Assembly (NCBI GenBank): GCA_025454975.1 | Contig: JALONK010000002.1 | Span: 109,971 to 173,970 of the forward strand | Origin: Bacteroidia bacterium | GTDB lineage: Bacteria > Bacteroidota > Bacteroidia > UKL13-3 | Direction of reading: 5' to 3' | DNA: 64,000 nucleotides | Shown here: positions 39,286 through 48,140 of the stretch, piece by piece | Position numbering within the stretch: the first letter of the stretch is position 1 | How the letters are laid out: each line of letters begins with the position of its first letter | The notes under the pieces: generated by a model | What the model saw: the letters and a program-made list of their open reading frames with translations, nothing else | What the model was told of the DNA's origin: nothing | The model's database searches: none | Position numbers and translations under genes: made by a program

Positions 39286-41214
39286 TTAAAATTCAAACAA
39301 ATTGGTTAGTACCGGAAAGTTCATCATACTGCCGTTTTTAGCTTCTGTGGCCTTTTTAAATCGTTGTTGTTGTTCGGTTAACGTAGTGGTTATTATTTGA
39401 GCAGTATCCATTGATTTTGCAGTACTAGCATCCGGTTTAGTAGCCACATCATCAATAATTGGATTTTCTAACCACTTTAAAATAGTAAGCCGTTTGTTCT
39501 TTGATAAATCGCGGGTAACCGGCATATAAATTGGGTCGTTAATATCACGGGTAAAAGCAAATTGCAATACCTCTTTTTTGGCTATCAAAGCCTGTGGGTC
39601 AGCAAAGTTGATGAAGAATTTGCTCATGATAGGATACAGGTTTGCAAACTGAATCATGATATCTGAAATATCAGACCAAACAGGTTTTTCAGGTATTGTA
39701 AATTCATCACGCAAATGTGCCGTAACAGACATTGGAAAAGGGCCGGGCATTGCAGGGTCGGCCGAAGAACTTGCGGCTGTATCATAATCTATCCAATAAA
39801 TTTGTCCATCAATATAATGGCGCGGGCTGTTAATACTGTTGCCGGTAATGGTGATTGTGGCCATTCCATTTTCATCAGTAATAGCACTTGCACTATATGT
39901 AAGTCCATCTTGCGGATTATTATTACCGTAAACGATACTAATTGGAGGAGTATTCTGACTTGCCTGTGTATCGGGAGTTGGCGGCTCCATATTTAATGTA
40001 ATGTTTTGATTAACCAATGGTTTTCCATAACGATAAGCATAAATATTTACACTCACTGTTTGTCCATTATCAATTCGCTGAACGAAATTATCAGCCCTGC
40101 ATACATTTCCATTTATAGCTTCACGGGCAACTAATAAATATTGGTTTGTATTATTTCCAACCACCAACAATAGTTGATTGGTTAATAATGTTGCCATTAG
40201 TTCTTTCGACAAATTAGAAAAATCAACAATACCTGCGGTAGTGCTTAACCAATCTTTGGCACCCATCATATAAGGCACCTGACCTATTATAGTTAATGAT
40301 GTATCAAGCAATAATACATTTTGAGAAGACGGAGGATTACCTAAGGGTACTTTACTTACGGCTAAAAACAATTTAGAATTATAATCAACTGTGCCCATTG
40401 CATCTGATACCGGAAATGATCCGCCAAAATCAACGGTGAGTCGGCTTTCATTTTCGTGAACAATAAAATTGGAAGCACCAAATACTTTTCCATTTTGGTA
40501 CACACCATATAATCGTCGTGCCGGGGCAAACAACTCAGGCTCATTTTCGAACCATGGACCAATGCTTCCCAATATCCTGCCTAAAGAAAAACGTCCATCG
40601 GCATGAGCATAATAATAACCAAATCCACTTAAATTAATGCTAATTTTATTTTGATGAGTGGTGGCGCGAAGTTCGTTTAAAAAAGATGATTGATTTGCTA
40701 ACTCGCCCCATTGTACGTCTTCCAATACTGAAGTCCACGTGGCACCAAGTGCCTGGCCATTTGGTTTTCCACCATTGGTTTGACGGGTTTGTAAATCTCT
40801 AAAGGCGGTAGGCTTAATTTTACCCTCTAGCAATAATTCATTATTACTGTTTAGTATCCTAAAAGTGACACCCCATAATTCAGAAACCATTTGATTGTCG
40901 GGATCTAAATCCACCATTTTACCCGAATTTCTTCCGTCGGCACCGGCAATTATTTGTCCGATGATATTATCTAAAGCTGGGTCGTTAGCTACTTGTCCGT
41001 TAGCATAAGTAACCTGACTAACTCGGCAGTTTTGAAAACCAAAAGTTGCACCACCTTCCGGATTCCACCACCCATTGGTTGCACCTTGACCGGGTAGTTG
41101 AAAGGATGGTTCAAAGGTGGCATTGTTATAATGTTGAGTATCATTGTTAACGGTAGATACATCAGAAATAAAATCGCCTGAAAAGGTAAGTCGGGGTAGG
41201 TTTAAATAAGACAT
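39286..41214 (-). CDS. VioB N-terminal-like protein, partner of the ferritin-like gene
   Basis: The 642-aa protein has no signal peptide. The first residues (MSYLNLPRLTFSGDFISDVS) recall the N-terminus of VioB-type proteins, where a short strand ending in PRxxFxG is typical. Later GRNSGKMVDLDPDNQMVSELWG and a long beta-rich region with an Ig-like insert (ENGMATITITGNSINSP, about 440-460) follow. The end is helical (LTEQQQRFKKATEAKNG). With the following ferritin-like gene it looks like a split VioB. Resemblance is by eye and moderate, so the enzymatic role is inference. Confidence 0.65.
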   Translation of the reverse strand: MSYLNLPRLTFSGDFISDVSTVNNDTQHYNNATFEPSFQLPGQGATNGWWNPEGGATFGFQNCRVSQVTYANGQVANDPALDNIIGQIIAGADGRNSGKMVDLDPDNQMVSELWGVTFRILNSNNELLLEGKIKPTAFRDLQTRQTNGGKPNGQALGATWTSVLEDVQWGELANQSSFLNELRATTHQNKISINLSGFGYYYAHADGRFSLGRILGSIGPWFENEPELFAPARRLYGVYQNGKVFGASNFIVHENESRLTVDFGGSFPVSDAMGTVDYNSKLFLAVSKVPLGNPPSSQNVLLLDTSLTIIGQVPYMMGAKDWLSTTAGIVDFSNLSKELMATLLTNQLLLVVGNNTNQYLLVAREAINGNVCRADNFVQRIDNGQTVSVNIYAYRYGKPLVNQNITLNMEPPTPDTQASQNTPPISIVYGNNNPQDGLTYSASAITDENGMATITITGNSINSPRHYIDGQIYWIDYDTAASSSADPAMPGPFPMSVTAHLRDEFTIPEKPVWSDISDIMIQFANLYPIMSKFFINFADPQALIAKKEVLQFAFTRDINDPIYMPVTRDLSKNKRLTILKWLENPIIDDVATKPDASTAKSMDTAQIITTTLTEQQQRFKKATEAKNGSMMNFPVLTNLFEF

Positions 41215-41351
41215 AATAAAATGTTAAATGGGATTTGACTAAAAATGGCTTTAATCATGGAGGTTTAAATTAGGTTTAATGGTTAAATGGGTTATACAGA
41301 CTAATTTAGGGTAAAAAAACGATTGTCCATATAATTAATATTTAACTTGTT

Positions 41352-41359
41352 CAAAAGTA
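41352..41359 (-). promoter_or_regulatory. Candidate -7 box for the split-VioB operon
   Basis: On the minus strand TACTTTTG matches TAnnTTTG and lies 138 bp before the ATG at 41214. The -33 element is not clear. It is the only good box in the 336-bp gap between 41215 and 41550. Confidence 0.3.
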
Positions 41360-41381
41360 GATGTTGCACATTCGGTAAAAT

Positions 41382-41401
41382 AGAGTGTTTTCACTCTTTT
41401 T
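41382..41401. terminator. Hairpin with T tract in the gap upstream of the VioB-like operon
   Basis: AGAGTG (41382-41387) and CACTCT (41392-41397) enclose a TTTT loop and are followed by TTTT on the plus strand. It could separate the DUF4846 gene (ends 41551, minus) from the VioB-like operon, although the T tract is on the plus side. The rest of the 41215-41550 gap shows nothing else. Confidence 0.3.
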
Positions 41402-41550
41402 AATACCGATAACATACTTTTTGCCCCACCATAAAGTTTCGGACAAAACATTTTTTTTCATGTTGGTTCATTTATTTTTTGCTTGTGTCTAGGCTAATAC
41501 ATTGGTTAGATAATTGTAATCGTGCAATTATTATGTACAAGGATTATATT

Positions 41551-42396
41551 TTACCAAGTCATTAATTGATTTGGATAAAATGTCCACTCTGGAGTTGATA
41601 ATTCATCAATAAATTTATTGGAGTACCAAGGATTTAGGCTGTTATCATTTAAATTCTTAAGCACTTGAATTTCTTGGGCAGGCATATAACTTTGAGCTAG
41701 CAAAAACATCTTTTCACCCAAATCATTTTCTGCCATATCTATAACAATAACCGCATGTCCGGGCGAACCTCCCACCACAAAAACATCACCAATGGTTATT
41801 TGTTGAGAAGATTTATGTTGAAGAGATTTTGATAATGAAATAGTGCCTGCATACATAAAAACAATATCCATATAGTTTAAAAAGTCTTTATAGGTATTTC
41901 CCGGTTTAGCCAACTTTTTCCATGAAGTATGATTACCTTGTACTACAAGTCTATTACCCTTAATCCATTCACTATAGTCCATTTTGAAGCCATTGGTTAA
42001 CATAAAAGAGATTTGGTCATAAGCCTTAATCTTGTATAAATATTCACCCCTTAATCGCATAACAGCATCAGCACATTGCTGCAAGTTTTTATTTGAAATA
42101 TCCATATCTACAACTGCCAAATATGCATAATCAGGTTTAATTTCACCATTGTAATATTTTACCAAAGTTCCGGATGATTTTAACGGAAGATGTTGTAAAT
42201 AATAAGCAAAAGATTGTATTGCCAATTCCTTACGTTTAAATCCTTCAGGTGGATTAAATCTACTATAAATAGTAGTGCCGGAATCATTGATATGGCTGAT
42301 AGCTTTAGTACTAATGAGCGATTGATTATTGTTATTATCTGAACAATAGCTGAAGTTAAAAACTAAACTATAAAATAAGGCTACACAATATTGCAT
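41551..42396 (-). CDS. DUF4846 domain-containing protein
   Basis: The 281-aa protein matches DUF4846: RFNPPEGFKRKELAIQSFAYYLQHLPLK near residue 48, LQQCADAVMRLRGEYL near 105, and GDVFVVGGSPGHAVIVIDMA with LLAQSYMPAQEIQVLKN near the end. The N-terminal hydrophobic stretch (CVALFYSLVFNFSYC) suggests export. The family has no known activity; the conserved GGSPGHAV and QSYMPAQ are likely active-site segments, resembling transglutaminase/NlpC-like folds only loosely. Monocistronic. Confidence 0.88.
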   Translation of the reverse strand: MQYCVALFYSLVFNFSYCSDNNNNQSLISTKAISHINDSGTTIYSRFNPPEGFKRKELAIQSFAYYLQHLPLKSSGTLVKYYNGEIKPDYAYLAVVDMDISNKNLQQCADAVMRLRGEYLYKIKAYDQISFMLTNGFKMDYSEWIKGNRLVVQGNHTSWKKLAKPGNTYKDFLNYMDIVFMYAGTISLSKSLQHKSSQQITIGDVFVVGGSPGHAVIVIDMAENDLGEKMFLLAQSYMPAQEIQVLKNLNDNSLNPWYSNKFIDELSTPEWTFYPNQLMTW

Positions 42397-42536
42397 AAGT
42401 GGAGATATTAAATTGAAAAATACAATTGTTGGTATAACGTTAAAACGTTACTATTCTTATTTATCCAACAACTTTATTACCATTATTAGAACAACAATGA
42501 AACTAGGTTAAAAATAGTTTATACAGCCAAATGTTT

Positions 42537-43166
42537 TTAGTGTGTGAATGACAACCATTCGGTATTCTTATCTATACAAACTTTTAACTTATCTCTAAAA
42601 TAAATTAGCAATTCCTTTTGTTCAAAGTCTGTATCTGCTAAGTTTAGTTTAGTAAGTTCATGATGTAAATAAGCTATTTCGGTTTTATTGAACGAACTTA
42701 TTACGGGGAAATCATCAATCTTTGGAATATCGAAAATATCTTCCGTATTCCAGAACCTTTCCATTGTTATGGTAAACCCTTTATTTTTTAACCAATGATT
42801 AGCTTCATCAAAATCATCACCTGTATAAAATATATCTCCTTCTTCTTCTGTTAAAAAAGTACCTAACACGTCACAAATAGCTATTAAAGCATATCCATAT
42901 AAGTGCCCTTTTTGATTTAATCCACTGCCGGAATTAGAGGTAAACAACCCAAAAAAAGTTCGACTAACCTTTCGATTAGCAGGTTTTACATAATTGAAGA
43001 TTATATCTTTCAAACATTGTTCAAACAATCCATCTTCATCCTGCTCAGCATAAACTTCGTACATACTTGATTGTTTCACTTGTTTAAAAAGAATTTCGTC
43101 GTTCGACCCAAAAACATCTTTTACTTGTTGAATATTTATGGCAAACGTTTGAGCTGCATATCCCAT
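42537..43166 (-). CDS. Hypothetical cytoplasmic protein, possibly DUF7691-like
   Basis: A 209-aa protein without signal peptide or membrane segments. The start MGYAAQTFAINIQQVKDVFGSNDE and the central HLYGYALIAICDVLG recall a small family of acidic bacterial proteins (possibly DUF7691), often seen near contact-dependent toxin or immunity genes. No toxin is beside it here. Low-certainty family call; the reading frame itself is convincing from its length and codon pattern. Confidence 0.7.
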   Translation of the reverse strand: MGYAAQTFAINIQQVKDVFGSNDEILFKQVKQSSMYEVYAEQDEDGLFEQCLKDIIFNYVKPANRKVSRTFFGLFTSNSGSGLNQKGHLYGYALIAICDVLGTFLTEEEGDIFYTGDDFDEANHWLKNKGFTITMERFWNTEDIFDIPKIDDFPVISSFNKTEIAYLHHELTKLNLADTDFEQKELLIYFRDKLKVCIDKNTEWLSFTH

Positions 43167-43264
43167 TGTTATTTATATTTTTTATTACAAATTATTCCTT
43201 TTTCAGCTTTAATTAGAAAGGTTGGATAGGTTATACAATATTCATTTGTTTAGCATCTGTTGTA

Positions 43265-43981
43265 TTAAGGCATAATGTATTTACCAAATTCAATCAGCCA
43301 TAGGTAATAACCCAATACACCACCTGTTAATCCGGAAAGTAAAAAGGTTAATACGAGTGGTTTTGGTAATAAACGTAGCACAATAAATAGCACTATTAAT
43401 CCAACAGCACCGGTAATTAATTGAATTGACCAAACATTATAGTTTAAATAAAGGGCTAATCTCATTTCGTCGCCCGTAGGCGATTTATTACCTGTTATGA
43501 GTAAAATACCTATACCTACAAACAAATTTGCCACTTGTCTTAACCAAAACAAAGAAAAAAAAATACTACACCAGCCTGCAAGGTTTACTTTTTCAGATGA
43601 TAAAAACTTATTTCGATAAATCAGTAAAAGTGTAATACCAAAAGTACCGGTGAACATAGTTTGAACAGGCCCACCAAGAGTTATCCAAAAACTATCGTTA
43701 TGGTATTTATTCATACGGTTTTGATACTCATCTTTCCCCGGAAAGTTTAATTTGTTTTTGATTTGATGTTTATACTTGTCATACACTTCGTTAAAGTATT
43801 CATATAGTTGTTCGTCCCAATACGACGCACTTTGATAGTTAATACTCGCTTGATAACCCAAAACCTTAGCAACGGAGAAATGTCCGAGTTCGTGGGATAG
43901 GGTTCCAACGATAGTCATAAAAATAAAGGCAAGAGATAAGTAGATAAAGTATTTAATATCAAATTTGAGGTATTGCCGCAT
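43265..43981 (-). CDS. M50-like membrane metalloprotease homologue
   Basis: A 238-aa polytopic membrane protein. An HExxH zinc motif sits at H30-E31-H34 (TLSHELGHFSVAKVLG) at the end of the first helix, as in M50/site-2 protease-type membrane proteins, followed by a loop and four or five more hydrophobic helices. A third zinc ligand (typically an Asp in a later NPDG-like segment) was not identified, so it could be a non-proteolytic M50-fold protein. Isolated gene, function unknown. Confidence 0.75.
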   Translation of the reverse strand: MRQYLKFDIKYFIYLSLAFIFMTIVGTLSHELGHFSVAKVLGYQASINYQSASYWDEQLYEYFNEVYDKYKHQIKNKLNFPGKDEYQNRMNKYHNDSFWITLGGPVQTMFTGTFGITLLLIYRNKFLSSEKVNLAGWCSIFFSLFWLRQVANLFVGIGILLITGNKSPTGDEMRLALYLNYNVWSIQLITGAVGLIVLFIVLRLLPKPLVLTFLLSGLTGGVLGYYLWLIEFGKYIMP

Positions 43982-44103
43982 ATATCTTATTTATTTTAGC
44001 AAACATTTCTTAAGAAGAAAAGATGCAATTGTTTATTAAGAACAATCTTTTTTTAAAAACTAAATCAATCTATAAATCATCTCTACAAAAATTAAATTAG
44101 GCA

Positions 44104-44847
44104 TCATGATTTTTGTTTTATATAAATATGTTTCACGTTATTAAACCCTGAATCTCTTTCTTCAATTTCAAAAATGCCTATACTTTTAATTAAAGGTAAA
44201 AGTTTAGAATAGCCGAAGTTTCTTGCATCAAAATCAGGTTTCTTTTTTAGCATGTAGTTGCCAAGGTTAGCCAGAAACGTCCAACCATTTTCATCAGCAA
44301 TCTCACTTACACTTTCACTGATAAATTTTATAGTATGTTTATCAAGCTTTGTTAAAGGCTCGTCTTTTCTTTTTGCGTTAGTTGATTTAGTTAGTGGAGT
44401 TGACGTAGTGCTTTCTTGTTTTAAAATTTCAATATAGATAAATTTATTACATGCCGAGATAAAAGGTAATGGCGTTTTTTTCTCGCCAAACCCAATAACT
44501 GTCATGCCTGCCTCCCTAAGGCGTGTTGCTAATCTGGTGAAATCACTATCACTTGAAACAATACAAAACCCATTAACTTTACCGGAATATAATATATCCA
44601 TTGCATCAATAATTAATGCACTATCGCTTGAGTTTTTGCCTGATGTATAGCTGTATTGTTGAATGGGAGTAATAGCATTTTCGAGCAAAACATTTTTCCA
44701 GCCCGAAACAGTTGGTTTGGTCCAATCAGCATATATGCGCTTTATTGTTGGTATCCCATTTTTTGATATTTCTTCCAGCATCTCCTTAACATTGGCATAG
44801 GGCACATTATCCGCATCTATTAATACTGCTAATTTTTCTTCTATCAT
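44104..44847 (-). CDS. NYN-domain (PIN-like) nuclease with C-terminal OST-HTH/LOTUS domain
   Basis: The 247-aa protein starts with LAVLIDADNVPYANVKEM and continues with the NYN core SSDSALIIDAMDILYSG and CIVSSDSDFTRLATRLREAGMTVIGFG. The Asp residues are typical of PIN-like metal-dependent RNases (LabA/DUF88). Residues about 170-245 (KLDKHTIKFISESVSEIADENGWTFLANLG, FGYSKLLPLIKSIGIFEIEER) form an OST-HTH/LOTUS RNA-binding domain. The pairing suggests RNA cleavage or RNA surveillance. No antitoxin or partner gene is adjacent. Confidence 0.9.
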   Translation of the reverse strand: MIEEKLAVLIDADNVPYANVKEMLEEISKNGIPTIKRIYADWTKPTVSGWKNVLLENAITPIQQYSYTSGKNSSDSALIIDAMDILYSGKVNGFCIVSSDSDFTRLATRLREAGMTVIGFGEKKTPLPFISACNKFIYIEILKQESTTSTPLTKSTNAKRKDEPLTKLDKHTIKFISESVSEIADENGWTFLANLGNYMLKKKPDFDARNFGYSKLLPLIKSIGIFEIEERDSGFNNVKHIYIKQKS

Positions 44848-45168
44848 TTGTTATTCATTAAATTTTTGGATTATAAAGACCAATATTATTTATGGTATTT
44901 AGTTATAATTTACAATACTGCTTGCATCATTGCATTAAGAAAAGAAAATATATGCAATGCCTTTTAAACTTCTAGGAAGATACAGTGTTGATTCAATCTT
45001 AATTGAAACAAGTAATCAATTGAAAAATTCACCCGATGAACAAAAAGTTTAACGAGTGAGTTTATCTCCTTTTATATTGAATGTTATTTTAACAAAACCT
45101 TTTGCTCTTGAGTGAAACATCAAAGCATAATTTTTTGTAACTTCATCCTATTTATTTCAATGGAATTA
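44848..45168. other. Gene-free intergenic region
   Basis: 321 bp, AT-rich, between the NYN gene start and the end of the LamG protein gene. I see no ORF, hairpin terminator or repeat of note; it should hold the NYN promoter. Confidence 0.5.
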
Positions 45169-46551
45169 CTATTTGTTTTGTATCACTATTTTCCTGTTTT
45201 CGATAGTGTTGTTTTGGGGGTCAATAATTTGAACAAAATATATTCCATTACCAGACCAAGTTGAGAGGTCGATATAAGATGATTGTTTATTAATTAGCGA
45301 TGTAAAAACAGTTTGACCAATAGCATTAACAATTTTGAGCGTATAACTACTCATTGAATTAAAATTACCATAATCAATAGTAATGTGAGTGCTAGCCGGA
45401 TTAGGAAATACCTTTAATGTATTTAAATTATTTGGGGGATTGATGCCTGTAATTCTTGTGTTGATTATAAGTGTATCGGTTACAGTAGTTAGTAATGTGT
45501 CATAAACAATTACGGTTGTGACACAAGTATCTAAAATATTTATGGTTGACACATTCGATGTATCAATACAATTTGCGGCAATTGAAATTACACGAATAGA
45601 TTGTTGATGTGAAGATAATTGAACGTTACTAATGTTAAGTGATGAATTATTTACAACGTAGTTACCTCTACTTTGTAGGGTTTGAAAACCTTGTCCTAGA
45701 TCGGCTTGCCAAACATAAGTTGGATTTGAATCAGATGTAGTTGCTGTAAAAGTAGCTGTAGCTCCTTTTGGTAAAGAATACAATTGTGGCGTAATGTCGG
45801 TATTATTTGAACAGATAAATGCGTTATATAAATTGGTAACTTCTTGTTGTGTTAAAGCACGATTCCAAAACCCAATATCATCAATTAATCCTAAAAAATG
45901 ATTAGCAGGTGCAGCGCTTCCTTCTTTGCCAAAATATAAATTTTGGATGGTTGATGATAAGTTTAATACCCCTGTAGCTGTGCCAAGTAAAACAGCATTT
46001 TTATATAATTTCAAGGTAATGCCATCATACGTACCAACGAGGTGAGTCCAACTTGAAGTTACAAGCGGAACACTATCTTCATAGTTAAGCGAGCTCGAAC
46101 CTACATTATTGTTTGCAAAAAATTGTGGCCCACAACAACTTCCAATGCCATCCACAGTTTCAAATCCTATTCCAAACGTACTTAATGTTCTTTTTTTACC
46201 TAAAGGAATTCTTGTTTGGTTATTGTTAGTAGTATAATCAGGTGGATTAATCCAAAATGAAAAACTTACTTCATTTGATAACACTTGGGTAGAGTTATGT
46301 AATACTTCAATGTATGAAGAAGTGCCATTAAAACTATACGCTTTATTTGATTGTCCAAACCTATCGTTAACAAGGGTTACATCAGTTATCGTTCCATGAT
46401 TACCGGTACCACTTTCATCATTTGCATTTCCATTAAAAGGCCACCAACCTATAAGTCCGTTGGTAGGAACATAATTAGGCACTTGAGCCATTGTTACATT
46501 TGCAAACTTAATTATTGCAAAGGCAGTGAGTAATACTAATTTTAACTTCAT
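45169..46551 (-). CDS. Secreted LamG/concanavalin-like protein with T9SS sorting domain
   Basis: The 460-aa protein has a signal peptide (MKLKLVLLTAFAIIKFANVTMAQ) and a LamG-type lectin-like jelly roll (about 28-245), with LIGWWPFNGNANDESGTGNHGT at its start and IDDIGFWNRALTQQEVTNLYN at its end. An Ig-like segment follows (ATFTATTSDSNPTYVWQADLG), then a linker and a T9SS type A sorting domain (VFPNPASTHITIDYG, SGNGIYFVQI). It is probably a surface carbohydrate-binding protein; ligand unknown. Confidence 0.88.
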   Translation of the reverse strand: MKLKLVLLTAFAIIKFANVTMAQVPNYVPTNGLIGWWPFNGNANDESGTGNHGTITDVTLVNDRFGQSNKAYSFNGTSSYIEVLHNSTQVLSNEVSFSFWINPPDYTTNNNQTRIPLGKKRTLSTFGIGFETVDGIGSCCGPQFFANNNVGSSSLNYEDSVPLVTSSWTHLVGTYDGITLKLYKNAVLLGTATGVLNLSSTIQNLYFGKEGSAAPANHFLGLIDDIGFWNRALTQQEVTNLYNAFICSNNTDITPQLYSLPKGATATFTATTSDSNPTYVWQADLGQGFQTLQSRGNYVVNNSSLNISNVQLSSHQQSIRVISIAANCIDTSNVSTINILDTCVTTVIVYDTLLTTVTDTLIINTRITGINPPNNLNTLKVFPNPASTHITIDYGNFNSMSSYTLKIVNAIGQTVFTSLINKQSSYIDLSTWSGNGIYFVQIIDPQNNTIENRKIVIQNK

Positions 46552-46688
46552 TTCTATTTTCTATTTTTTTCCTACTCTTTTCGATTTTCAGAATGCTCGT
46601 CAGTTTATTATATCTAACAATTGATTATTATTTTGATATCAATGTAAACCAATATTTTAGTGAAGGTACATCATATTAGTGATTAATT

Positions 46689-46925
46689 CTAATTATTGTA
46701 AGTTAAATATCTTAAGATAGAAAATTTATAAGTTCCGGGACCACAATTTACGCTAACCTTCCAGCTTAAATCAACCACTTTTACCCACGACTTATCTTTC
46801 ATCATTTCCAAGCCCCAAAATAATGCAGGGGTGCAATTTCCATTTGATAAAAAAACACCATTGCTAATCACCACCAGCGTATCATGCTTTGTATAGTTTG
46901 TTTTATTCGTTCGTATAGAACCTAT
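46689..46925 (-). pseudogene. Coding-like tail in frame behind the stop of the 142-aa gene
   Basis: Directly after the TAA at 46926-46928, and in the same reading frame, 78 more codons stay open to a TAG at 46689. Their translation (IGSIRTNKTNYTKHDTL, VVISNGVFLSNGNC, WVKVVDLSWKVSVNCGPG) looks like protein rather than noise. There is no ATG at its head; only GTG GTG at 46869-46874. It may be the former C-terminal part of the upstream gene split by a nonsense mutation, or a separate small gene. Confidence 0.4.
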
Positions 46926-47354
46926 TTATTTGGCTTGAACACGAAAGCTCATGTTTATGGTTTGTTTGCATTTATTGGTTACCACAATTGCCGTTCTCTT
47001 CAATTGAAACATCTTGGTACTATTCTCATTAATAATATACCTAAAGTTGCTCTTGATTATAACTGTATCCATTTGATTTGGTAAAAGATATTTTACATTC
47101 CATATAGGCATTTGTTCGGCCGACTGACAACGTATTTCGTTTATATGTAGAGTATCAGTGTTATTATTTTTTAATAAAAATATACTTGTTTGAATCTTAT
47201 TATTATCAACAACTGTATCCTGATACGAATAGGGAATAACTGTTAAACAAGGTTGTTGAATATTATAGTTACTTAAGTATTGCAAATGAGCGCTGCAATA
47301 GAGGCAGAGTGGAATTGATACAGAAATAAAAATTATAAAGGAGATGAATTTCAT
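46926..47354 (-). CDS. Small secreted protein, DUF1573-like
   Basis: The 142-aa protein has a hydrophobic signal (MKFISFIIFISVSIPLCLYC) and one Ig-like beta-sandwich (TSIFLLKNNNTDTLHINEIRC, LLPNQMDTVIIKSNF, TAIVVTNKC), similar to DUF1573 proteins of Bacteroidota, which are assigned no function. It ends at a TAA that is followed in frame by a further 78 open codons (46689-46925), so it may be a truncated product. Confidence 0.6.
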   Translation of the reverse strand: MKFISFIIFISVSIPLCLYCSAHLQYLSNYNIQQPCLTVIPYSYQDTVVDNNKIQTSIFLLKNNNTDTLHINEIRCQSAEQMPIWNVKYLLPNQMDTVIIKSNFRYIINENSTKMFQLKRTAIVVTNKCKQTINMSFRVQAK

Positions 47355-48140
47355 TTAAGTTGTAACTTTTAACGTTAATGAAAAGCTATTAATGATGCTA
47401 AATAGTTTTTAAAAGAGTAATTACATAGAATACAAAATAAATAAAAGGGTTACCATAATTTTTCTTAATGTTTTACGGTAATAATTTTAGTAAGTGTTTC
47501 TTGAACGGTTCAATCCTAAATAATAATCTAAATGTCCTGTTCTTGATCCCATTCAACCAGTATGTTTTGAACTGATTTTTTTGTATAAAAAATTAAAGTT
47601 CGTATTCTCGGTTTGTATTGAGTATGTTGCTAAACCTTATGATTTTTTCAGATGTATTAAGTACTCGAGTTTTCTATTTAATTACATTACCTATGGTTAT
47701 TTAAACTGTTTGTATAAGGTATGGTTTTAATTGGTTAAAATCATATATTTGAATGGAGGAATTACTAATATTAGCAAGTGTTTCAACAATCTGCGTTTGT
47801 TTTTCGAGTTTATTATAATCAATGTGATGTGGCTCGAATTACAGATCGTCCATATATTTCATTACTATTTCATATATCACATTCCTTGGGTCAATATTTG
47901 TGTTTTTTTTTTGGACATCTAAATGGGTATGATGCAGGTGATGTTCAGGTGATTTCGGAAGTCTTCATTTAAAAATCATTGCGTTTATTTTCATACCGAA
48001 ATAACAGGAAATATTGAAATATATTGAAAGAAGGTTTATAACATAATCAACTTTTACATGACCTGAAATTAGGGAGGCATACACTTTTGAATGGCAATTT
48101 ATATAAGGTTTTATTTCCGATAATTCAATTGTAAAATAAT
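47355..48140. other. Long gene-free region
   Basis: 786 bp of AT-rich sequence with only short overlapping frames on both strands and no recognisable domain. No strong terminator or repeat was found. It may hold decayed sequence upstream of the small secreted gene at 47354 and the 3' flank of the efflux operon. Confidence 0.5.

Noticed and set aside
37539..41214. A full violacein or indolocarbazole cluster
   Set aside because: Only the VioB-like halves are present; no tryptophan oxidase, monooxygenase or VioE-like gene is in the window.
47731..47972. Overlapping plus-strand frames in the long gene-free region
   Set aside because: Aromatic-rich, low-complexity translations in two overlapping frames and no start signal or homology.
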